In this document: positions 43,277 to 55,195 of the stretch, piece by piece | How positions within the stretch are numbered: position 1 is the first letter of the stretch | How the letters are laid out: the number at the start of each line of letters is the position of its first letter | Assembly: GCA_018873245.2 (NCBI GenBank) | Contig: JAEMBT020000001.1 | Span: forward strand, 8,962,220-9,026,219 | Length of the DNA: 64,000 nucleotides | DNA from: Archegozetes longisetosus | Taxonomy: Eukaryota; Arthropoda; Arachnida; Sarcoptiformes; Trhypochthoniidae | Direction: 5' to 3' | Translations under genes and position numbers: made by a program | Notes under the pieces: model-generated | What the model was told of the DNA's origin: nothing | What the model saw: the letters and a program-made list of their open reading frames with translations, nothing else | Databases searched by the model: none

Positions 43277-45270
43277 CCTGTTAGGATGAATTGTCTGATG
43301 AGAAAATAGTAACTTGGAACTACTGTACTTCTCCTCTATACTTCTATACAGAAGAGATTTTTGCATCTTAGGGAGACTACTTTCAACCTTCGTATTTAAT
43401 AAGTAGTCAAAAAATCTGTTCATATAAAAAAGCATTGAATTTGTTTATAGTTCAAAATTTGAACATTTGCGCATGCATTTAGAAAATACGGTAAGGTTTC
43501 GGTTTAGGAGGCAGTAGTATTACTGAGAAATCTCGAAACGGGGATTTTCCCTAAACTAAAATAAAACTCTTAAGAATAATTTTAAGAAACGATTTAAATA
43601 CATAATGAAATAAACATAAATTATTATTTAATAAGAGAAAAATTAAGATAAAAATTAGGAAATAAAGCCATCGTACAAATGTGGAGTACGTAAATCATTC
43701 TCAAACCGTCTGATTCCAATATTCTTAAGTCTGGGATGAATATTAATAATATCTAAAATAAATTGTTTAATAACTTCACCAACTTATAAATGTTTTAGCA
43801 GGTAAAGATACAAAAAATTGGCGAATATAAGAATCTAAACCTATGCTATAATCGAGGCTGCACTGTAAATAACGAAGCTTTTAATGTATGCAATAGTACA
43901 AATGGTATCGTTCAAAAACTACGTAACGAGAAAGTTTCATTTCAATTTACTGCCTTTCCACTTGTAATACTTAATAATCTTTAATCACTTTATTTTTGTA
44001 TGTTACCTATGCTTTAAGTACTGGCCCAATCAGTTTTAGGGTAAAAGTAACAAACGGAGAACCTCCTAAACCGAAATCTTGTCGAAAATATTACTTTACA
44101 GGGATAATCTACATATTGCGCAATAGTCTACCTAAGATGCAGAAATCTTTTCTCTATACTTTACTTCTCTCGTGCACTAATGCACTAGTACATTAATATA
44201 ATTATTAATATTGATAACACTCAAATACTGGTGCAACAATACACAGTACGCAAAAATAGATAAACAAAAAAATTATATATATAGCATACAATTTATTAAA
44301 GAGAAAATAATATATATTTATATATACAGAGCTTTTCTTATTGTATGCCGCGTTACTAGCTATTTCAAGCTATTTGATTGGTAGTTTTCCTCGAACTAAA
44401 ACCACAAATAAACTTTTATAATGAAAGTAAATCGCACAATAAACGAAAACATACTCATGTGCAATAGTCAGCATTACAATTATCGTTATTGAAAAACTCC
44501 CTATTGAAAGTTTTTACTGTATTTTTTATATGCGGTCTACAATAAAAGAAAAGCTCTGTATATAAAACTCAAGATCTTAATTCAAATATTATAGTATATC
44601 GTAATATAAGATAACCTAAACATAAGATCAATTGTAAAATATTATGAAATATCGTAATTCAAGTGAGGTGTCTTTTATTGGTGTGAAGTAGACTAATTTT
44701 ATTTTTAATATATAAAGCAATACATAAACTCAGTTGTGGTGTGTGTTTGTCAAACTCAAAAATAGACTAACTCTTCTATTGAAATTTCTATCCCTATATA
44801 TTTAGGTAAAGGTTTATACATTGATAATAGGATTAAAAGTAGTGGTAAACAAGATTGAGGGTAGGAAATTTTCCATTTGTTTAAACTTGGGATAAAGCTT
44901 AAAAGTAAACTTTAGAACATCTCACAAGAATTACACAAAAACCTAGATTCTTCATTAACAATAAAATAACTCAATCTCTTTCACTTGTTAACCACCGACT
45001 AACTCCTTCTCTCCTCTTACTCACTCTACTCTCCTCATTTTCTTTCCCCGTGCTCCCAACGTTGATTTTTATTGCATCAACTCATAAGCAGTCCTTATAC
45101 AACCTTAAAAGTTTTTAAAAAAGTTTTGATGTTGCTTTCAAGTACGTCTTTATAGCCTATAGAGTCATAAAGCGTGACATTCTCACATGCTAGCTCAGCA
45201 TATAGTTATATAATATAGATAAAAGACATTTAAAAGACATGATAAAATAATATAAGGTTGACCTTCACAC
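43277..45270. mobile_element. compound 2-kb insertion upstream of receptor copy 3
   Basis: Alignment with the upstream regions of copies 1 and 2 shows that the paralogous sequence stops near CCCATAATAC and resumes near TAATCAATATTT. Inside is an inverted repeat pair (GATTTTTGCATCTTAGGGAG at 43345-43375 against 44130-44160; GGTTTCGGTTTAGGAGG at about 43495 against 44065-44085), giving a roughly 43310-44190 element, and a separate MITE at 44326-44558. The right part (44600-45270) read on the minus strand begins TGTTGTGTGAAGG and has an AATAAA-like signal, reminiscent of a solo LTR, but no duplication was found. Confidence 0.6.
44326..44558. mobile_element. Tc1/mariner-type MITE, 233 bp
   Basis: Ends CAGAGCTTTTCTTATTGTA and, reverse-complemented, CAGAGCTTTTCTTTTATTGT, flanked by TA (44324-44325, 44559-44560). 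No coding sequence. Confidence 0.8.
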
Positions 45271-45758
45271 AACATTAATCAATATTTCAAATTTCAGCTT
45301 ATGATGTTTTTCATTTAATGGTCACAGTTTATTGGTCTTTAAAACAATAGAATTTAATATTAGCTCACAAAGTGAAAAATATTGTAAAATAATAATTTAA
45401 TTGTTTAAAATAAAAGAGTCATCGTCAGCACGAGTTCGACTTAACTAAAATTGGTTTTTTATCTGATAGTTTTGTGCAGTGAATGCAAATTTGAAGGAAT
45501 TATATGTTGAATAGAATTAAGAAAAAAATATTTTTAAGATAAAATGGATGCTTTTGATGTAAATCAAATTTTATCGAATGAAGTTATATTGAATTCAGCT
45601 GAAACTCATTTGCAGTGATGCTCAACGCTCGAGCGTTTGGCGCTCGGTAGCGAGCGCGAACGTCGAGCGTTCTAATTTTGCCGAGCGTGAGTGGACGCTC
45701 GAGCGTCTTACCCCCGAGCGCCGAGCGCGAGCGTTGAGCGTCAAGTCTTAGTACGTAT

Positions 45759-46323
45759 TAAGGCTGTGCCAACTACCATGAGTAGTCAGTTAGTAGTCGG
45801 GTAACTACTGACTACCGACTTCATAAAATATCCGAGTCTCATTCTTTCATTGTAATAAGTAATTCCTTATGTTTTTTTATGATAATTATCGTATAAGTCC
45901 TAATGATGAACACGGGAAACTGATTTTCTTATCTATAAAGATTACGTCAACTGAAAATTAAAACCCGGGTGATATTAAAACTCATTATTAGAAATTTCAC
46001 AATTATTAATTACTATTTTCTTCACAAATCTTGTCAATTACTTCATTAATTGTTAATTCATTAATGAAACTTGTCAAGTATTTTACAAATTTTATTGTTA
46101 AACTGTCTTTTATATTTTCTAGTGAATAAAACTCAATACATAAATATTCGCATTCAATGAGTTGTAAGTAATTTTGAAAACCCGTGGCTACCTGAAAATA
46201 CCCATGACTACTCGTTAACAAATGATACTCGTAGATGTGATCATAGTCAGGAAAATAGTCATGACTACTGACTACTTTTGGTAAAGTAATAGGTGACTAC
46301 TTTCTGGCACCGGCCCAGCCCTA
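45759..46323. mobile_element. second hAT element nested in the first, 565 bp
   Basis: Ends TAAGGCTGTGCC and, reverse-complemented, TAGGGCTGGGCC, with an 8-bp target duplication GTACGTAT (45751-45758, 46324-46331). Subterminal parts repeat ACTACTGACTAC / GTAGTCAG words. No transposase remnant. Confidence 0.92.
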
Positions 46324-46517
46324 GTACGTATTTTCCATATTAGAAATACAGTATAGATATTTTTTTAATACAAAAAAGTTAGATTTTACTAAATATAAAT
46401 TTTTACATAAAAATTGATGAGTTATTCTGTTTTAAAGAGTTTACACAGAATCTTTTTGAGTCTGAAACTAATTGTGTTCGCATATCTTCAATATAAACAA
46501 TTTATTTATAGGGAAAA

Positions 46518-46631
46518 CAGTATAACTTTGCAATTTTTGAACATTATAACCGGTAATGTTTATAATCAACTGTATTAATCTCTTGAATATAGTGTTGAAT
46601 AAGGAGCTCTAAAAATTGCAAAGTTATACTG
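46518..46631. repeat. small inverted repeat inside the outer hAT
   Basis: CAGTATAACTTTGCAATTTT at the left and its inverse AAAATTGCAAAGTTATACTG at the right, about 114 bp in all. Could be a further nested MITE or a structural part of the hAT; no duplication is visible. Confidence 0.5.
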
Positions 46632-47583
46632 ATGCATCTATATATGATATCAGCTTTTGAACTAAAGTATTTGTTTGAATGGTTTTCAATGAGTGAGTAT
46701 CATATTTATGAAATTTATATACAAATAAAGTTATAGCTTTAAAAAATAATTTTGTGTAGAAAAGACCTTTCAATTCATAGACTTTGCTTATTTGACGCTC
46801 GGTAAACGCTCGGCGCTCGAGCGCCTCGAAAAAGTGAGCGCCGAGCGTTAGCGCCGAGCGTTAGCGCCGAGCGTTAGCGCCGAGCGTTAGCGCGAGCGCC
46901 GAGCGCCTATTTCTGACCGAGCGCGAGCGTAAGCGTCGAGCGTGTGCATCACTGCTCATTTGTATAAAATCGGGTTACGTCTAACTTCTCCAAATCCTAC
47001 AAACAGATCTAAAATCAATCATCCTCTACTAGTTTTCACAATCATTATTATCTCAATCATAAAAGTTTTGGTTCCATTACTTTTTAAAGAGAAAAATGAA
47101 TATTATTCCATAATTATCGGAGACTTGTCTTATTTGATTGACCTAAGAATCCATCTCATCATTGCAACTGTACTCTATCAACTGTGGGTTCTATGTTCGC
47201 AGCTAATATATTATTATAATTACAAAAATGACATTAAACCTGGTTATCTTAAAGTATTTGAAATGATGTCTGGTTTAATTTCACCAAAAAGTATTGGATT
47301 AACAAATAAAAAGCAAATTTTAAAATTAGTTAAACTATCTAAAGCTTTATTTTTCTTCTGTAAACTGACTACTGAAAAACTGTTGTCAACATTCATATTC
47401 ATTACTGGTATGTCGCTTTATTTTATTAAATCCTCAGTCATAGAAACAATTATATTTGGTATTCCTAACATTCTATTATTGACATGGTGTTGCTATTATA
47501 TGTTTTCAATATACTTATGGCAAGTTATATATTTCTACATAATTTGCAAATATATTATAATCAATATAAACTTTATATTTTAA

Positions 47584-48360
47584 ATAATTTAGAGAGTCTA
47601 AATTGAACGTATAGATATTATTGATCGATAAATAAAAAATATTAGATAATTTAGTCAGATATACCATATTTCTTTCTGGTATTCATTCAAACCCTGAAAC
47701 AGCAAGAATTTCTTAAAAATTTCTTGAATTTGGAATCATCCTACCAATCTCGGTATATCTGCTCACTCTACATTCATTGTATTGCCCTTATTGCAGTATT
47801 TGTTAATTTAGATTTCTGTGAAACATTACACTATTTTGTATAAAAATCTGGAAAATTTTTCATTTTTAACTTAGAAAATTTTGATTCAAATTTAATTATT
47901 TTTGCTTACAAGTAAATTAAATACTAAATATTAATAAAACTAAGTTTTCATAATCTAATCGCGTGACCACAAGTATTAATAAACTTTTGAAATTATTTAT
48001 GCATACTTTCTGCAATTTAAGCTATACATAAGTCGTTGAACGTCATCAAATTTCTTAGGTTTTTACTGTCTATTTATTGATTTTTACACATTTTATGGTC
48101 TCTAATTTATTTTCTATTACTGTTCATAAATTTTTTATCTGAATCTAGCTCGAGATATAATGAGCCAATCGATTATCACATTCGAAATTTATATGCGCTC
48201 CTCTTTAATTCTTCTTTGCTCCATCTTTTCTGATCAAATTTTTATTTTGATGTCATAAATGGTTTAAAAGAGTATGTTTAGCCTTTGATGAATTATTCTG
48301 TGAATTTTCGCACCCAATTTTCTTAAATGAAAGACTTGTAAACGGCGGAGTAGTTCTATA
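47584..48360. other. 3' flank of copy 3 and start of a fourth unit remnant
   Basis: 47590-47780 matches the 3' flanks of copies 1 and 2, and 47780-47825 matches the start of the upstream region of the next unit, then similarity is lost. The rest is AT-rich without features. Confidence 0.5.
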
Positions 48361-48368
48361 GTTATTGC

Positions 48369-48785
48369 TCAGGCTTATTGCCAACTGTCCAGGACTGACC
48401 TGGATCGTCCAGTTTTCGGGGGTCTTGTTCAGTGACCAGTTCGGGGTCTGACCTGGACATTGTAATGTCCAGCTTTTATCATTGACAATATATCTCAAAT
48501 AAAAAAATGTATATAATGTTAAAAATATGATAAGATGTATAGGATTTGGACCGAAGACCAAAACTCGTTATCAATCGATTTAATTAAGGCTAAGATTTGT
48601 ATTAAAAATAATTTTGATTTAAAATGCTCTGAATTTAAGAATTATGTAAAAATCAAACAAAAAATTGTTAAAAGCTGCTCAATCTCAGCAAAAATATGAT
48701 TTTAAATAATTTATTATTCAAATAAAATGATTAAATGACTCTCCAGTTTTGTCCAGGTTTTTTTATCTTTCAGTTGGCAGCCGTA
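48369..48785. mobile_element. hAT-type MITE, 417 bp
   Basis: 8-bp target duplication GTTATTGC (48361-48368, 48786-48793). Ends TCAGGCTTATTGCCAACTG and, reverse-complemented, TACGGCTGCCAACTG, alike apart from a small insertion. GTCCAG words recur just inside both ends. Confidence 0.78.
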
Positions 48786-48793
48786 GTTATTGC

Positions 48794-50273
48794 GTTCACA
48801 GCTAATGCGCTATAATTTTGCATATGGTTATCACACCAAAATTTTTAGATATCAAATGAAGGTGCGCGAAATTTCCTTTAAATCAATACATGTCACGCTA
48901 GGTTCAGACTTTAAGAACAAAAAATAATTCAACTTAAACTCTCAAGAGACTTTTCTGGATTTCTATGCAATAAGCTATAAATTACATATAAAAGTTATCA
49001 TTCACTATTATTTCTTTTTTCTTTATATTAATTAACTTCATTTTTTATTAATAGTTTAATGAATTTCTTTCAGTTAATAAAAGTAAAATAGATATTTTTG
49101 AGCCATGTTTGCCACGTTCGCTTCTGCTCAAAACTAGATAAAATTAATAATTAAGTATGAGACCATGCAATATGCTTTCTTCAATAAAGTTTGAAACCGT
49201 TACATGACTTAATAGCCAAGTTAAAAGAGAGAATCAATAAAAAAGGGAAAGATAATGTTTCTTATTTGTTTGTTGCCTTTGGTAGATAACTACTGATGAA
49301 AAGTTTTATGTTCAGTAAATATTTCAATATATTATCATTTGATTACGAAGATGAGCATTAGTTAAAATTTAAGCCTTAAAGCCTAATTTAATAGTGAAGT
49401 AAAAATATTAGAAATTTTGAATATCACTATGATTTCAGAAATAATTACCTAACGCAAGTATATAGCAGTCGCTCTTAACTATTTTGCTCTTATCATTGTT
49501 TTTACTTCTCCTTTGTTTCATGATACTGATTGAAATAATGTTTGTTTCTGAAAACTACAAAGAAATCAGACTTTAGTATTGCAGAGTAATGAAATTTGTT
49601 TTCAATAAAAATACTAATTTCGAGAGTTTGCTTCATTTGCAATCACTACAAGCGAAAATCTGCTATTTATGACAAAAATAATTCAACAAAACCTGAGGAG
49701 TAATTTTAACATCTGGTGAAATAGTTACCTTCACGATTACTATTGTTATGGGAATGAAGATGATCCCAGAAAACCTATAAACTCCGTAGACTCGAGTACA
49801 TTCCTACAGATATAGCAATCGTTTCGTAAACATTATTGAGTTTATTTTAATAATAACATTCATTTAGTGCAATAATTTGAAAAAGCTTATATCCCATGAC
49901 AAGTCGTTACTGAATTCAGTTCATCATATTTTCCTTTTTGCTTTCTTTGAAATATCGGTCCGTAAATTATTAGATAATATTTGTAAGCAAGTAATTATTA
50001 AGTCAAATCCGATCCAGTGTATTGCTTATATGAGTGTTCTTAAAATAATTCAAATTCGTTTGATATTCAAACATTTTGTTAAGTTAGGGTTAACATAGAC
50101 TTTATTTTATTCAATAATAAACAGATATTTACTTATTGTTAACTGTTATTAAGATACCAATCAATCTAAAAAGCATTATCATAACAATAACAAACTATTG
50201 AATCACTCAAATCAAATTTATGCGATTCAGATGAAACATGTTATGTAATCCAGTTATTTAGTTCAGGCAAAAC
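48794..50273. other. intergenic
   Basis: AT-rich spacer 3' of the P450 gene. A 73-codon frame at 49877-50098 has no recognisable content. Confidence 0.4.
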
Positions 50274-52446
50274 TTATATTTTATTAAACACTATTTTATA
50301 AGGTTTGGGACAAGAGAAGAGAGCAATAGAGTCAGGATTAGGGACCAAATCAGCAGAACCAGGCCCGTTAGCTAAGCTTATATTAAATCGATTAGTCGAT
50401 TGAAGAAATCGAACCAAAACGAGGAACAAATCAACCATGGCTAGTCTTTCTCCTAAACATTTTCTTCTTCCTATTCCAAACGGAATAAATGCTTTCTGAT
50501 GCACTTTTACGTATTGACCATTTTCTAGGAATCTTTCAGGTCTAAAAACTTGTGGCTCTGGCCAATAGTCTGGGTTATTAAGGATAGAGAACTGATGGAC
50601 AACTACTGTTGTGTTGGCTGGTATTTTGTATCCATCTATAAAAGTTTTAAAAAGTTTTATAAATCTATGATTTTTTATAATCGAAACAAAAATTTTCTAT
50701 CAATCGATCATTTATTTCAGTAGAAAAGTTGATAAAAGTTTTATTAAGTCTATTGATTAATTGATTACTTATTTCCACATCTTTAGTAGTCTTGTGCGGA
50801 ACACTTAAGGGCAATACATTTCGAAACCTAAGAGTTTCGGAAATGAATGCGTTCACATAATGGCAATTGTTGCTGTCATCTCGTACAGGTATTCGATCTC
50901 CGATTTGATCGTTAATTTCTTGACGCAGTTTTTGCTGAACTTCTGGATAGTTAGCCATCAATAATAGCATCCATTGGAATGTGAACACACTCGTATCAAC
51001 ACCAGCTACGAATAAGTCCCATAAGGCGAGAGATAAGTTCTGTAAACCAATTAAAAATTAGACAAAACTTCAACAAATTCTCATTTCAATACATGGTCTG
51101 TCAGGTAAGGTGCTGATTCTTTTCCTTCGACGATAGCCTCATTCTTAGCAGCAATGAGAGACTCCGCAAAGTTATTGACCGAACCATCTTGATAGGTCTT
51201 GAGATTTTGATTGAACTTTTCTCTTATTAGACCTGTATAGTCTTTGTTTAATTGTTCTATTCTCTTGACATAATAAATGAGCGGTATCCTCAAAATCGAT
51301 ACGAACTCAACTAGAGCTAGTTTATCTCCCAATGCGAAGAATTCATTCGCTACCTTGTTTAATCTCAAGAATTCTGGGTCGGTGAAAGTGTACCTCAAAA
51401 GTAAGTCATTTTTAAGCTTTTTACTCATTCAATTACAGGCTTAAAGGTTCTAAATTAAGAGAAAATTCGTTTTTCTCGACTTAAATGCTATTAAACTCGA
51501 GAAGTTGCACAGACTAGAAAATAATTGAAAGTTTGATTACTTTTTGCCAAAAGCTGAAGAAGCGATTATGTTGTACAAAGCGAACTCCGTATATTTCGAA
51601 GGATCGAACGCATTACCGATGCCTTCCTTTTCAATAATATATTCAACAATATCATCGGTCACTTCGCTCGCCAAATACGTCAACTTCTCACTGACCGCAT
51701 ACTTACGAACCGCTGAATGAGAGACTCTCCGCAGACATTCCCAACTCTGACAGTAGTCGGCAAATACCACATCACTTCCGAGTTCATTACAAACCAATTT
51801 TGCTTGGAGACAATGTTTCGAATGATAAAAATTTAGAAAAGGCTTTGTTTATTCAATACCTGCGTGTGTTTGAGGTCTTCCAGAGAACGTACTCTTATTG
51901 AAAGCTTCTTTAGCTAAATCTGCATCAAAAATGAAGACAAATGGATCGTTACCCATCCAGAAGGTATAAACAGACCCGTATTTAGGACATAACGACATGA
52001 ATGACTGCATTGGGTGTCTTTTATCGCCTCTAAATACTAATTGTAGTCATTTTTAGTCAACTCATTATTTCATATATTCTATTATTCATTATTAAGATTT
52101 CCAGAATTGTGAAATTTTTTCAATCAAAATAAGAGAAAGTTATAATTAGTTTAAAATCGTTTGAAATTTGCATAAATTCTGAAACAAAAAGTTATTAAAA
52201 CTTTGAAAAGTTAACAAAATTATAATAATATAAGAAGAAAATTAATGAAAGTATTTATTTTCATAAACAATTATATATCAACAAGTAATATAAAAAAATT
52301 GAAAACTAACGCAAAATGTTTCCGAGTAATGGTATGGGTATAGGTCCATTTGGGTACAACTTCAACCTTGAATAGAATCGCAACAAATAGATTATGACAT
52401 ACGCTATAACAGCGCTTATTATCCAAAGTAGTATTGATTGAGACAT
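50274..52446 (-). CDS. cytochrome P450, clan-2-like, six exons, intact
   Basis: Minus-strand exons 52446-52311, 52027-51860, 51802-51541, 51393-51093, 51039-50769 and 50635-50274 join in phase to 499 residues. The N-terminal membrane anchor (SILLWIISAVIAYVIIYLL) is followed by the Pro-rich hinge YPNGPIPIPLLGN, placing the enzyme in the endoplasmic reticulum. Visible motifs: WECLRRV (C helix, W-x-x-x-R), LWDLFVAGVDTSVFTFQW (I helix, A-G-x-D-T), SETLRFRNVLPL (K helix, E-x-x-R), FRPERF, and the haem loop FIPFGIGRRKCLGERLA with Cys 439 as iron ligand. Overall form fits the CYP2 clan, which is expanded in mites and works in oxidation of foreign compounds or hormones with a P450 reductase. Introns are 53-283 nt. 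No frame damage. Subfamily and substrate cannot be told from sequence. Confidence 0.94.
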
Positions 52447-54418
52447 AACAATAACTTTCTATAAATTTGAGACAAAGAAGTAATTTCTTTGACAACGAGT
52501 ATAAAAACTCAAAAACTTTATTGACAGTGTTTTCAAATGAAACTTTAACCAGCCTTGAGATACACTTTAGTGACAGCTATTTGAAGCATATTTTCAATGT
52601 AATGGAAATCTAAACTTGTACTAAAAACTTGATTTTCAGTATGAAGACCTTCAATATGGTTATCAATTCTAACCTTGATTTGAACGGAACTGCGAGAAAA
52701 ATTAATTATAAGTGCCTTGTGGTGAAAATAAGTTTTAACTTAACTATAGATCATATAGAGATTTGATTACAAGTCTCCTAATTTAATACCCAGTCGGTTT
52801 TATCATAGTTTTCTCAAGTCTAAGGAAGGATTTTTCTTTAATATTACGCACAAATTAGAAATTACTAATAAAGTTTAAAACATGTGATTCACTAAAATAG
52901 TGTTCAAAACGGAAGAAACTACTTTTATTTCGAAGACTTATTTTTAAACTCAATCTTGTGAGAGTTAGAACTGAATTTTCTGAAATAAACTTAGATAGTT
53001 TAAAACATAACTAAAAGTGTTAAACAAGAGTAAACTTTGTCTGAAGATATGGTCAACACTTGTAACATATCTGATAATTAATTGTAAATTTAATTTGCCA
53101 CTTCAAACACCACTTTTTGAGATTACAGTTGACTAATAAAAGTTAATTTTAAAACATTAAATTTCAGTCAAGAGTAACGGTTTGACTTACGATTAAAATT
53201 ACATTAGCAAACACTTAATTATTTTATCTATGTAGGAAACTTTTCAAAAAACAGGCTCTATTAAAACTGAAATCTGATTCAAATTGCAATTTACATATAA
53301 AAATAATTATAATTATAATTCGGAAGGAAGTTCTGCATAAATATCATTTCAAATAACATTTGAATTCGTTTCTTAATTTTATATTATTTATTACTGATAT
53401 TGGTTTTTCTTTGATTATTAAATAACTTATATTTTGATTCGACATTTCATAAGTGTATAATAAACACGAAATTACTACTAGAAAAAGGTAATGGCTCCTG
53501 TCGAAACCTCCAGCCCATTCCGATCCTACCAAAATCTACTTATTTTTGACTATAACTCTCTAATGGACTCATCAATTGACAAAGTTCTTTTTATTTCTGA
53601 AGTAGAACTTGCTACTGTATAATATCTGATGTGTTCCGTTAGGGGACGCGCTTAGGCCGTTTTGGGGATACTCCTTTGTTGTACATTTTCATGAATAATC
53701 TTAACAACATTTTAAAACTTAAGCATAGTTTATTTGTCGATTCAGAAACAATAAAATTAGTTAAATTTTGTATGCACTCGAATCGATACAATAAAACCTT
53801 TTTGTAGCTTTTGTTAACCGATTGATTGGTTAACTTAAAATCAATAACGATGTCTGAAAAGTTCTAAAAATATAATTTCTCGAAGTTCTTAATAAAATAA
53901 AGATATTTTTACTCAAAACTTTTTCAATAAAGGAATGAGTTATCAATTAATTAAAACATAGGTTCACGATGAATTAACGCATCTTTCAAGTTTAAATGGT
54001 TAAAAGCAAGATAAAAGTGAGCAAAGAATCTATGGGTAACATATCAGTCCTAAATAACATTAAATAACTTAAATATAGCACTGCCTTAAATATAAACAAT
54101 AACAAAACTAACTTAAAACTAATGAAATGTTAAATTTTACGATTTACGAAATCCGACCAACATTCAGATCAGATTACATACTATCTACAGTAGAAACTTT
54201 ATAAAAATAACTATTAGATATTAAAGTTTTTGGTCAATAATCGTTTGTTCTATTATCTCATTGGCCACTGGCCGGTTTCGGTAACCATAATACCCTATCT
54301 CGAGCCCACAGATCATAACGAGTCTAGTGATACCAATCTGGTGCCTACGATCACCACAAACTGAGCTTTTAAGGTATCAAATAAACAAGCAGACACATAC
54401 GAACATTATTATATAGAT
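52447..54418. other. intergenic
   Basis: Upstream of the P450 gene. Mostly featureless AT-rich DNA; a GC-richer patch near 53636-53670 (GGGGACGCGCTTAGGCCG) was noted but not explained. Confidence 0.35.
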
Positions 54419-55195
54419 CAGGCATGGAAGGCGAAAAGTACTTCTTATCTTACTTGAAATAAACAAAGGGCTTGAGAAAATAAAAGATAAAGTTTAATCT
54501 AAATAAATACTCAACGACGAATACTAGTATTTAGTCATTTTTCCTTCAATGATAACAAACTTCTATGTAAGTCAGATGTTGTTTAAAACCGTATCAGAGA
54601 CTACATCTTTAATCAATTAAATGCTTTCAAATACTAAAATACTTTTAAACATTCATTAAGTCTTTTGAAATGTTTGAGAATCTCAAAAATAAAAAGTCAA
54701 ATGAAAGTTATAAAGCTCCTAAAAATTTGAAACCAAAGCCACTATATTGAAAGGCAAACAAAATTTTATGCATAATTCTGGAAAATATAATCCCTCGAGG
54801 ATTTGAAACAAGGATGCTGATTGCATTTGTGATATAAAATGTAAAAAAGTTTTGAATGATGATCAGTTACTAAAATATTGCTAAATGTATTAGTTATTAA
54901 CTTTCAATTGTAAAATATTTGCATTCAATTAGATGTACAATAAACAAAAGTTTTTTTATTAGTCAAGTCAATAAATAATTCTTATTTGTTGAACTGTTAC
55001 AATAATATAAATGAAAATCGATCAGATATTCATAAATATTCTAAACTATATTATATTAATAAAACTACTATAAGTTCATGAATAGTATTTGTTTAATCTG
55101 CTATTGAGTCAAGTATTTAACAAAGTATAAAATGTAATTATAAGTCCTTTTGTTTTTCAAATAAGCTAAGAAATACTTTTCGCCTTCCAAGCCTG
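54419..55195. mobile_element. hAT-like element, 777 bp
   Basis: Ends CAGGCATGGAAGGCGAAAAG and, reverse-complemented, CAGGCTTGGAAGGCGAAAAG, a near-perfect inverted repeat that continues with TA-TTCTTA-CTTA. CAGG starts are usual for hAT. The flanks ATATAGAT and ATATGTGT agree at only five of eight positions, so an old duplication is possible but not shown. Confidence 0.72.

Larger units (their letters stand above)
45613..46954. mobile_element. hAT element inserted in receptor copy 3
   Basis: Ends CAGTGATGCTCA and, reverse-complemented, CAGTGATGCACA, with a perfect 8-bp target duplication CTCATTTG (45605-45612, 46955-46962); copies 1 and 2 have one CTCATTTG there. Both ends carry long runs of GAGCG/CGCTCG and GCGTTAGCGCCGA words. 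A second hAT (45759-46323) lies inside. No transposase frame was seen. Without the nested copy it is about 770 bp, so non-autonomous. Confidence 0.93.
45544..47583 (+). pseudogene. multi-pass receptor-like gene, copy 3, destroyed
   Basis: Begins at ATG 45544 (MDAFDVNQILSNEVILNSAE) and is cut after THL by the hAT element 45613-46954; it resumes in frame with YKIGLRLTSPNPTNRSK. From about 47567 it jumps from the fourth hydrophobic segment (KYIII) straight into 3'-flank sequence that in copy 1 lies near 38745, so about 800-850 bp are deleted and the frame ends within a few codons (NINFIF, stop 47581-47583). It is closer to copy 2 than to copy 1 (shares STFIFITGMSLYFIKSS). Confidence 0.9.

Noticed and set aside
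48253-48561. Minus-strand frame of 102 codons
   Set aside because: It runs through the hAT-type MITE at 48369-48785 and is made largely of its GTCCAG-type repeats.
54419-55195. Calling this hAT element with a proven target-site duplication
   Set aside because: Terminal repeats are clear but the flanking octamers agree at only five of eight positions, so the duplication was not claimed.
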